Origin: Candidatus Cloacimonadota bacterium
GTDB lineage: Bacteria > Cloacimonadota > Cloacimonadia > Cloacimonadales > JAFGVF01
Direction of reading: 5' to 3'
NCBI GenBank assembly: GCA_016938155.1
Contig: JAFGVF010000086.1
Location: forward strand, 1 to 5,097
Length of the DNA: 5,097 nucleotides
Under the pieces are notes generated by a model. That model was given only the letters and a program-made list of their open reading frames with translations, made no database searches and had not been told where the DNA came from. Shown piece by piece: positions 1 to 3,667 of this stretch. How positions within the stretch are numbered: position 1 is the stretch's first letter; each line of letters starts with the position of its first letter. Made by a program: the position numbers and the translations under genes.

Positions 1-68
1 TGCTTGATGCCTTAAGTGAGATCAAGCGGATGAAAGGTTACAATCCGGTTATAAATATCGACAAATGA
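1..68 (+). CDS. C-terminal end of an unknown upstream gene (partial)
   Basis: The frame beginning at base 3 is open from the window edge and encodes 21 residues ending in GYNPVINIDK before TGA at 66-68. The stop overlaps the next start as ATGA (65-68), a typical translational-coupling junction, which is the main reason to believe this frame is coding. The visible residues are charged and helix-like (LDALSEIKRMK) but too few to assign a family. Its position upstream of a probable plasmid rep gene would suit a partition or regulatory protein, but nothing in the sequence proves that. Confidence 0.6.
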   Translation, partial: LDALSEIKRMKGYNPVINIDK

Positions 69-295
69 GTGCGTTAGGTCGGCATAATCTTGGAAGAATA
101 CAAATCGCCATACTTAAAGAGCTGCGTGGCGATTCGATGGATTCATCGGATCTCTTTGAAACTATCAGGACATCTCTCTACAACAATGATACATCGAAAA
201 GTATTTCTCGTCATCGGATCAGATCGGCGATTAAGACGTTAAAAAAAAGGAATTTGATTACAGAACAATACGGAATTTTAAGTATTAACGAATAA
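65..295 (+). CDS. Small winged-helix-like DNA-binding protein (76 aa)
   Basis: This small basic protein has the layout of a single winged-helix domain. An amphipathic first helix (about residues 9-21, RIQIAILKELRG) is followed by a second helix (27-37), a likely recognition helix (48-62, SRHRIRSAIKTLKKRN) and a short beta wing (LITEQYGILSI, 63-74). The recognition helix leading into a 'GLI/NLI'-type wing resembles transcriptional regulators of the MarR/PadR kind, but no specific family is certain. The start overlaps the upstream stop (ATGA) and has no Shine-Dalgarno, so translation is probably coupled. The gene is 13 bp upstream of the NUMOD1 gene and probably in the same operon. A role in regulating the replicon operon is inferred from position only. 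Confidence 0.65.
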   Translation: MSALGRHNLGRIQIAILKELRGDSMDSSDLFETIRTSLYNNDTSKSISRHRIRSAIKTLKKRNLITEQYGILSINE

Positions 296-308
296 AAATC
301 AAGAAATC

Positions 309-533
309 ATGGAAAAGAAAAATTCAGTACCAGCAGACATTGAACCTGTCACAAACAGCAGAAGGAATGGTATTTCAGTTCATCAATATGGATTGGACGG
401 AAAGTACATTGCCACATTTGATAGCATGCGTAAAGCATCTGATGCAACCAAAGCTACTTATTCATCAATTGCAGAATGTATTAAAGGCAAACTGAAGACT
501 GCCGGTGGTTATCAATGGAGAGCCGCAAAATAA
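309..533 (+). CDS. Free-standing NUMOD1-domain protein (74 aa)
   Basis: Residues 22-71 match the NUMOD1 pattern known from homing endonucleases: a strand-type segment (VHQYGLDGKYIATFDS), then a helix-turn-helix core (MRKASDATKATYSSIAECIKG) and the terminal motif KTAGGYQWR. In homing endonucleases NUMOD1 is a DNA-binding module beside a GIY-YIG or HNH nuclease. Here no nuclease motif is present in the 74 residues or in the flanking frames. The first 20 residues are a polar tail. Either this is a remnant of a homing endonuclease or a stand-alone DNA-binding factor; its intact frame between a regulator gene and rep favours the second. No Shine-Dalgarno is visible. The stop at 531-533 lies only 16 nt before the structured rep leader, so ribosomes ending here could affect its folding. 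Confidence 0.75.
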   Translation: MEKKNSVPADIEPVTNSRRNGISVHQYGLDGKYIATFDSMRKASDATKATYSSIAECIKGKLKTAGGYQWRAAK

Positions 534-549
534 CATTGAATGAAGACAC

Positions 550-648
550 ACAAGGGATAGCTATTGCAAAGCTAAGGGGTGTTGTTGGCTCCGCACCCCA
601 TTCCCTTGTTCTTTGTACCTTTGGAGTCAATGACAGGAAAGGAGCCAA
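550..648 (+). promoter_or_regulatory. rep leader RNA: three-way junction with a loop complementary to the rep ribosome binding site
   Basis: Three perfect stems nest exactly. P1 pairs ACAAGGGA (550-557) with TCCCTTGT (602-609). P2 pairs TAGCT (558-562) with AGCTA (570-574) around a 7-nt loop. P3 pairs GGGGTG (576-581) with CACCCC (594-599) around a 12-nt loop. Within the P3 loop, TTGGCTCC (585-592) is the exact reverse complement of GGAGCCAA (641-648), the core of the rep Shine-Dalgarno region. A pseudoknot or long-range helix could therefore hide or remodel the start site. The loop also contains UUGG, a YUNR-type U-turn motif known from antisense-controlled plasmid leaders such as IncI and IncFII. 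The pairing is read directly from sequence; regulation of rep is inferred. Confidence 0.65.
636..644 (+). promoter_or_regulatory. Strong Shine-Dalgarno of rep
   Basis: GGAAAGGAG ends 6 nt before the ATG at 651, and this decides the start over the GTG at 579 and the in-frame ATG at 630. It is the only convincing Shine-Dalgarno upstream of a gene in this window. Its 3' half is the partner of the P3 loop of the leader RNA. Confidence 0.75.
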
Positions 649-650
649 AA

Positions 651-1415
651 ATGAAACGGACCAAAGGAAATATAAAACTCTCCAGAGCATTAAGGAAAAA
701 GAGAACAAATGAAGCTCTTCAAAGGAGTTATGACAAATTGAAAGACTGGACTCCTTCAATTAGTTCTAATAAGACTTATTTTCGTAAGATACCTAGGTTT
801 TTGGTCACGGAAAAAGTATCACTTCCGGCGAGAGCATTGTATATAGTGCTATGCTGCGAAGATAATTATCAGAGCAAAAAGTACATTCAAGTATCTCAGG
901 CGATTCTCAGTAAAAAGTCAGGTCTAAGCATACCAACAATAATAAACGCCGTCAATGAACTTCGTGGATCAGTCTTTCTCAAAGCAAAAAAGATAAATGA
1001 AGGACAACGTCGTTTTTGGACATATAAACCAGGATACTATAAGAAGAAGGAAATTGAAAGAGATGATTGTTTTTTCTTTTTTACATATATCGTTGAATCT
1101 GGTATTTGGAGCCAACTAAGCCTCCGCGCGAAATCATTATATCTTGCAATGAGAATCTTTTCAGAATTTGATTTCATGTTATATTGTGAAGTTGAAGGAT
1201 ATGAGCATAATGAGCTAAATGAAGAAATTAAAAACATTCCATTTCAATATAAATGGGAACTCTGTAAGATATCATTGGCTGAACTCTGTACGACTGCCGG
1301 AATAAGCTATTCAAATATTCACATTCCAGTAAAAGAACTCATTAAGTTTGGGTTGATAGATCACGTTGATGAATATGGATATATTGTATATCAACTACCA
1401 AAGGAAAATGAATGA
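651..1415 (+). CDS. Putative plasmid replication initiator, tandem winged-helix Rep-like protein (254 aa)
   Basis: The protein has a basic N-terminal tail (KRTKGNIKLSRALRKKR) and two similar winged-helix units. The first (about residues 50-130) contains SLPARALYIVLCC and the helix-turn-helix VSQAILSKKSGLSIPTIINA. The second (about 150-250) contains LSLRAKSLYLAMR and ISLAELCTTAGISYSNIHIP, then KELIKFGLI and a wing. This resembles HTH_36-type domains and the paired winged-helix layout of iteron-binding initiators, where the C-terminal unit binds iterons. Four iterons and an AT-rich stretch lie directly downstream, which supports a Rep role. No nuclease or ATPase motif is visible. A perfect 7-bp inverted repeat (ATGAATG/CATTCAT, 1408-1424) covers the stop codon. 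An alternative is a plain transcription factor. Expression is probably limited by the leader RNA upstream. Confidence 0.65.
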   Translation: MKRTKGNIKLSRALRKKRTNEALQRSYDKLKDWTPSISSNKTYFRKIPRFLVTEKVSLPARALYIVLCCEDNYQSKKYIQVSQAILSKKSGLSIPTIINAVNELRGSVFLKAKKINEGQRRFWTYKPGYYKKKEIERDDCFFFFTYIVESGIWSQLSLRAKSLYLAMRIFSEFDFMLYCEVEGYEHNELNEEIKNIPFQYKWELCKISLAELCTTAGISYSNIHIPVKELIKFGLIDHVDEYGYIVYQLPKENE

Positions 1416-1424
1416 CACATTCAT
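1408..1424 (+). repeat. Inverted repeat over the rep stop codon
   Basis: ATGAATG (1408-1414) and CATTCAT (1418-1424) form a perfect 7-bp hairpin with a 3-nt loop that includes the TGA stop (1413-1415). There is no following T-run, so it is not a normal intrinsic terminator. It could be an RNA 3' end structure or a protein site next to the iterons. Confidence 0.4.
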
Positions 1425-1444
1425 CCACCACTTATGGAGAAACA

Positions 1445-1532
1445 TTACCTTTAGGTCGTCATATATTCCTTTTCATTCGTAACTATATTACCTTTAAGTC
1501 GTAAATTATATTTCCTTTATGTCGTAACTATA
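1445..1532 (+). repeat. Four iteron-like direct repeats of about 22 bp
   Basis: The cores are CCTTTAGGTCGT (1448-1459), CCTTTTCATTCGT (1468-1480, degenerate), CCTTTAAGTCGT (1491-1502) and CCTTTATGTCGT (1514-1525). Each is preceded by TT or TTA/TTT and followed by an AT-rich arm of the type AACTATAT. The CGT ends are spaced 21, 22 and 23 bp apart, about two helical turns, which puts all cores on one DNA face. Position just downstream of the tandem winged-helix gene makes them the probable Rep binding sites and copy-number control elements. Confidence 0.7.
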
Positions 1533-1590
1533 TACATTTTCGATATATATAGATTAAAAGATAAAAAATAAGAATAATAGAATAATCATA
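1526..1590. other. AT-rich stretch, possible duplex-unwinding element
   Basis: Directly after the last iteron core the sequence is almost entirely A and T (ATATATAG, AAAAGATAAAAAATAAG and similar) for about 65 bp. In iteron origins the melting element adjoins the iterons. The role is inferred from composition and position. Confidence 0.45.
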
Positions 1591-1608
1591 GCACACGGAT
1601 CCGTGTGC
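1591..1608. repeat. Perfect 18-bp palindrome
   Basis: GCACACGGATCCGTGTGC equals its own reverse complement and is GC-rich inside an AT-rich region. A perfect palindrome of this length suggests a site for a dimeric protein (regulator, recombinase or replication factor) rather than an RNA hairpin, as it has no loop. Its partner protein is unknown. Confidence 0.6.
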
Positions 1609-1657
1609 GTGGAAGTATAAGTTTTTGAATTTTTGGTATGGAACACTTCCATTCCTG

Positions 1658-1677
1658 TATAAGGAATTGTCCTTATA
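1658..1677. repeat. Hairpin with 8-bp stem in the origin-like region
   Basis: TATAAGGA (1658-1665) and TCCTTATA (1670-1677) are perfect inverted repeats around a 4-nt ATTG loop. No clear T-run follows on either strand. It could be a primer or single-strand initiation structure, a protein site, or a weak transcription stop between the convergent rep and recombinase genes. Confidence 0.45.
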
Positions 1678-1842
1678 ATCTTTAAATATCGGTATGTCCC
1701 ATTAAATCAATATGTTCCATTTCAACTATATTGGTAAATATGATTTTTGTAGTTAATTACATCAATAAAGAAGGCAAAGTATCAAGTAGTTACCAAAATG
1801 AGGTTACTCAAATTTGGTCGCACTGCGAATGAAATTGAACGT

Positions 1843-2517
1843 TCATTTTACCTCCATCCTTTTCCAAATGTACCAAACGGTATTACACCGGAAAGACTTA
1901 CCAGTTCGAGTCCGGTAGTTTTCATTATTCAGTTTATCAGCTATTTGTTGGTAGGTGAGTCCTTGTCGTTTCAATGACTCAATGTAATGGAAGGCATGTA
2001 CCACATTTGTATCGGTACGGGCATTCCTGTAGTTTGTCTGATGAGCTTTCCTACGACCATCATCTGTTAAATTGTCAGTCCCAGGTTTCCATTCCGGTTC
2101 TCTTATCTTTTTGGCTTGTAAGGCAGATTTGGTTCTCTCTGAAATGTATTTCCTTTCCTGTTCTGCAAGAGCAGCAAATATGTGTAAGGTAAATTCATTG
2201 GCTGTTGGCATATCAGCTACAACAAACTTTACCTTACTCTCCATCAAAGAGGAAATGAATGATACATTTCGGCTAAGTCTATCCAGTTTGGCAACAATCA
2301 ATGTGGCATCAGTATTTTTTGATGTACTGGTAGCTAATTTTAACTCAGGTCTATCATCATGGCGACCGGATTCACTTTCTACAAACTCATGCAAAAGGCA
2401 TCCATTTTGATGTTTGATATAGTTTTGGATCATCAATCGTTGAGCATCCAGTCCAAGACCTGATATTTCTTGTTGTTTGGTACTCACTCTGACATAAGAT
2501 ACATATTTGGTTTCCAT
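1843..2517 (-). CDS. Small serine recombinase / resolvase-family protein (224 aa)
   Basis: The N-terminal catalytic domain (about residues 4-140) carries the serine recombinase signature YVRVST with nucleophile Ser12 and Arg10. It also has the LGLDAQ segment, the active-site block AKLDRLSRN (Arg80, Arg83), ADMP and the long helix AALAEQERKYISERTKSAL with Glu121-Arg122. The C-terminal part (about 185-220, GLTYQQIADKLNNEN then FRCNTVWYIWKRM) is a helix-turn-helix that would bind the crossover site. The length fits resolvases and invertases rather than large integrases. Such enzymes cut both strands through a 5'-phosphoserine and resolve multimers or cointegrates. It converges with rep and lies downstream of an intrinsic terminator, so it probably has its own promoter. 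No Shine-Dalgarno is visible. Its TGA stop sits in the palindrome TGAACGTTCA (1836-1845). Confidence 0.9.
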   Translation of the reverse strand: METKYVSYVRVSTKQQEISGLGLDAQRLMIQNYIKHQNGCLLHEFVESESGRHDDRPELKLATSTSKNTDATLIVAKLDRLSRNVSFISSLMESKVKFVVADMPTANEFTLHIFAALAEQERKYISERTKSALQAKKIREPEWKPGTDNLTDDGRRKAHQTNYRNARTDTNVVHAFHYIESLKRQGLTYQQIADKLNNENYRTRTGKSFRCNTVWYIWKRMEVK

Positions 2518-2537
2518 ATTGTTATAATTGTCAATGA

Positions 2538-2550
2538 TTTAATCGGACAT
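2538..2550 (-). repeat. Leader motif shared by the two minus-strand genes
   Basis: TTTAATCGGACAT here (+ strand reading) matches TTTAATTAGACAT at 3053-3065 in 11 of 13 positions. Each lies just upstream of a minus-strand start codon (21 and 12 nt away). It may be a common promoter element, an operator or a translation-enhancing leader; the function is unknown. Confidence 0.4.
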
Positions 2551-2582
2551 TTAAAAACAGGACCATTGCACCACAAAAGGGC

Positions 2583-2623
2583 AAAAAAAAAGGAGTACCT
2601 ACCTGAGTAGAATACTCCTCTTT
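2583..2623 (-). terminator. Intrinsic terminator after the 137-aa gene
   Basis: Read on the minus strand, AAAGAGGAGTA pairs with TACTCCTTTTT (10 Watson-Crick pairs plus one G-U). An inner CTAC-TCAG-GTAG helix caps the hairpin, and a run of nine T's follows (2591-2583). It begins 4 nt after the TAA stop of the 137-aa gene and separates it from the recombinase gene downstream. In the + direction the flanking A-run gives no terminator. Confidence 0.85.
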
Positions 2624-2627
2624 CAGT

Positions 2628-3041
2628 TTACTTGGTCACTACAAAATTCCCATTTTCCAGTTTCTCGATCTTGATGTTGTGTTCACGACTAAGGCGACTC
2701 GGGACCTGAACGTTGATGGTGTTCTTCATTGAGTCTTCAGAACGATCGGGGAACATTTCCACCAGCTTGGCAAGGATGTCAGCTTTTGAAATACCTGTCT
2801 TTCCTGACTCACTCACCAATGTAAAGATTGTACCAATGACACCGGGACCTTTCGGCTCAGATGATTTCTTACCTGTCAGCTTTCTTAACTCATCCTTGGC
2901 GGCTGATAATTGAGCTTTCAGGTCATCAATCTTTTTCTGTGCATCTGCAATCAACTGGTCATTGTTGATTTCCTTGGTTTCTGTGATCTGCTCCAGATCA
3001 ACATCATTGGCAGCAGCTTTCTTGACATCTTTTGTTTTCAT
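2628..3041 (-). CDS. Uncharacterised coiled-coil plus winged-helix-like protein (137 aa)
   Basis: I do not recognise a named family. Residues 1-26 are polar. Residues 27-57 (NDQLIADAQKKIDDLKAQ then LSAAKDELRKL) form a heptad-rich amphipathic helix likely to be a coiled coil for dimerisation. A K/S/G/P linker (58-67) follows, then a compact C-terminal domain (68-137). That domain has helix IGTIFTLVSES, helix SKADILAKLVEMFP, helix DSMKNTINVQVPSRLS, and a wing (IKIEKLENGNFVVT), which is a winged-helix-like arrangement. The architecture suggests a dimeric or oligomeric DNA-binding protein, such as a nucleoid-associated, partition or accessory recombination factor. It is monocistronic, bounded by its own terminator. 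It has a very long, structured region upstream, an AT-rich leader and no Shine-Dalgarno. The ATG at 3041 is the natural start, as it precedes the polar N-terminus with no in-frame extension of similar quality. Confidence 0.75.
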   Translation of the reverse strand: MKTKDVKKAAANDVDLEQITETKEINNDQLIADAQKKIDDLKAQLSAAKDELRKLTGKKSSEPKGPGVIGTIFTLVSESGKTGISKADILAKLVEMFPDRSEDSMKNTINVQVPSRLSREHNIKIEKLENGNFVVTK

Positions 3042-3078
3042 GATTGTGATTGTTTAATTAGACATAAAAGGTTTAGCA

Positions 3079-3106
3079 GTCAGACTTGGTGCAAACCAAA
3101 TCTGAC
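3079..3106 (-). ncRNA. 12-bp hairpin in the leader of the 137-aa gene
   Basis: GTCAGA (3079-3084) pairs with TCTGAC (3101-3106) and TTGGT (3086-3090) with ACCAA (3095-3099) around a 4-nt loop. The single opposed pair C3085/A3100 is a mismatch in a + strand RNA but a G-U wobble in a - strand RNA, which then has 12 continuous pairs. This favours a minus-strand transcript leading to the 137-aa gene 38 nt downstream. Confidence 0.55.
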
Positions 3107-3148
3107 CTTGTTCATCCCTATTTGGGAAATTAGGAACCTACATGTTGG

Positions 3149-3168
3149 CGGTGGTTTCCATACCTCCG
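3149..3168. repeat. Hairpin CGG.GGT / ACC.CCG
   Basis: CGG and GGT (3149-3151, 3153-3155) pair with ACC and CCG (3162-3164, 3166-3168), with one symmetrical T/T (A/A on the other strand) mismatch and a 6-nt loop. It is one of a row of hairpins, followed directly by GATG/CATC (3168-3182). Confidence 0.35.
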
Positions 3169-3189
3169 ATGTGTACGGCATCTGCGTTG

Positions 3190-3208
3190 GTTCCGATCCT
3201 CGCGGAAC
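3190..3208. repeat. Hairpin GTTCCG / CGGAAC
   Basis: There are six perfect pairs around a 7-nt loop (ATCCTCG). It directly abuts the left arm of the long 10-bp inverted repeat (3209-3218). No T-run follows in either direction. Confidence 0.5.
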
Positions 3209-3249
3209 TCAGGTGAATGGCTGATTATCAATCAATCACCATATCTAAG

Positions 3250-3319
3250 ATCGGAAAGGTCATACTCAAAAACACGGATAATTGGCATGGTAAAATAGGA
3301 TTTTTATCCTGTTTCCGAT
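3250..3319. repeat. Nested hairpin: 8-bp outer arms with an inner stem
   Basis: ATCGGAAA (3250-3257) and TTTCCGAT (3312-3319) are perfect inverted repeats. Inside them AGGAT (3297-3301) pairs with ATCCT (3306-3310) around TTTT. On the minus strand the inner stem is followed by ATTTTAC and might act as a weak terminator. Confidence 0.45.
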
Positions 3320-3375
3320 GCTCATAAAATAATGGCAATCAACTGGTTATAAATGGATAAATATCACCCGTACCC

Positions 3376-3390
3376 CCGTCGTGTCGACGG
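3376..3390. repeat. GC-rich hairpin CCGTCG / CGACGG
   Basis: There are six perfect GC-rich pairs around a 3-nt loop, next to a C-run (3373-3377). It is close to two further short perfect hairpins: TCACA/TGTGA (3422-3434) and CCGA/TCGG (3454-3464). Confidence 0.45.
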
Positions 3391-3533
3391 ATTGGGAACA
3401 TGAACGGCGGCGAAGACAACCTCACAAAATGTGACCTGTTAATTCACCTGAAACCGATTCTCGGATACAAGGCGATTTAAAGCGATGTAATTGAGTCTTG
3501 ATCATAGATAATAAATCATATCTCTCGATAGGT

Positions 3534-3554
3534 TTCGATGGTTACTCCATCAAA
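3534..3554 (-). repeat. Hairpin GATGG / CCATC
   Basis: GATGG (3537-3541) pairs with CCATC (3547-3551) and TT (3534-3535) with AA (3553-3554). The C3536/A3552 mismatch becomes a G-U pair on the minus strand, giving eight continuous pairs, again pointing to minus-strand RNA. Confidence 0.4.
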
Positions 3555-3578
3555 GGAATAGCTCTACTCAAAGGAATA
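3550..3578 (+). repeat. 11-bp tandem direct repeat upstream of the large recombinase
   Basis: TCAAAGGAATA occurs at 3550-3560 and 3568-3578, an 18-bp period, about 90 bp before the recombinase start. It is a candidate operator or accessory binding site. Confidence 0.45.
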
Positions 3579-3613
3579 TGATTTCTCCTATAATTCTGAT
3601 CAAATAATTAGTG

Positions 3614-3661
3614 TATCAATTTAATTTTATCTAATTTAAGTCCTTGAATCATAAATTGATA
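3614..3661 (+). promoter_or_regulatory. Inverted repeat abutting the large recombinase start
   Basis: TATCAATTTA (3614-3623) and TAAATTGATA (3652-3661) are perfect 10-bp inverted repeats, and the right arm ends 6 nt before the ATG. A related half-site TATCTAATTTA lies between (3628-3638). It may be an operator that represses the recombinase, or an RNA hairpin near its start. No Shine-Dalgarno is present, and I saw no convincing promoter boxes. Confidence 0.45.
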
Positions 3662-3667
3662 TGCATT

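Larger units (their letters stand above)
1416..1842. other. Origin-like non-coding region between rep and the small recombinase
   Basis: This 427-bp stretch has no credible gene on either strand. It holds the iteron array (1445-1532), an AT-rich segment (about 1526-1590), an 18-bp palindrome (1591-1608), a hairpin (1658-1677) and dispersed inverted repeats (ATGGAACA 1638-1645 with TGTTCCAT 1713-1720; ACCAAA 1792-1797 with TTTGGT 1813-1818). The layout is that of an iteron-type plasmid origin next to its initiator gene. No DnaA box was recognised with confidence. Confidence 0.55.
3209..3451. repeat. Long-range 10-bp inverted repeat
   Basis: TCAGGTGAAT (3209-3218) and ATTCACCTGA (3442-3451) are perfect reverse complements about 220 bp apart. 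Just outside each arm is a hairpin (3190-3208 on the left, 3454-3464 on the right), so the two ends look like mirror-image modules. It may mark the ends of a structured RNA, or paired protein sites in a recombination or transfer locus. Confidence 0.45.
3042..3667. other. Long non-coding, hairpin-rich region between divergent genes
   Basis: This 626-bp region separates the minus-strand 137-aa gene from the plus-strand large recombinase. I find no convincing coding frame. The part from about 3079 to 3464 is visibly richer in G and C than its surroundings and holds at least eight hairpins and several repeated motifs. The part from about 3480 to 3667 is AT-rich with operator-like repeats. It probably contains the promoters of both divergent genes and may hold an attachment or resolution site, an oriT, or a structured RNA. 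None of these is proven. Confidence 0.6.

Noticed and set aside
567..574. Minus-strand TAGCTTTG as a Bacteroidota -7 box for an antisense RNA
   Set aside because: No -33 TTTG lies at the proper distance, and a transcript from there would not cover the P3 loop. The bases are explained by stem P2.
579..650. N-terminal extension of Rep from the GTG at 579
   Set aside because: It lies in the middle of the leader stem P3, has no ribosome binding site, and gives a hydrophobic, proline-rich stretch unlike the rest. The ATG at 651 has a strong SD.
481..759. 92-aa minus-strand ORF opposite the rep leader
   Set aside because: It overlaps the ends of two better genes and the leader structure; its composition is typical of an antisense shadow frame.
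1445..1532. CRISPR array
   Set aside because: The repeats are short, imperfect and separated by about 10 AT-rich bases, with no unique spacers of normal length and no cas genes. Iterons fit better.
2072..2410. 112-aa plus-strand ORF inside the small recombinase
   Set aside because: It is a shadow of the recombinase catalytic domain, which has clear motifs on the minus strand.
2529..2534. TTGACA as a -35 box for the small recombinase (minus strand)
   Set aside because: It lies only 12 nt before the ATG, too close for a promoter of that gene to give a normal leader.
3080..3181. 33-aa minus-strand ORF (start MPYTSEVWKPPPTC) in the hairpin block
   Set aside because: It is short, proline-rich, without a leader signal, and its end falls inside the 12-bp hairpin. 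Probably a chance frame in a structured region.
3189..3208. tRNA-like T-arm (GGTTCCGATCC)
   Set aside because: No acceptor stem, anticodon arm or D arm can be built around it. The bases are better explained by the 6-bp hairpin.
2910..3224. 104-aa plus-strand ORF covering the start of the 137-aa gene and the hairpin block
   Set aside because: It is antisense to the coiled-coil gene, runs through hairpins, and shows no domain pattern.
3042..3667. Group II intron or retron RNA
   Set aside because: I saw no domain V-like motif and no reverse transcriptase frame in the window.
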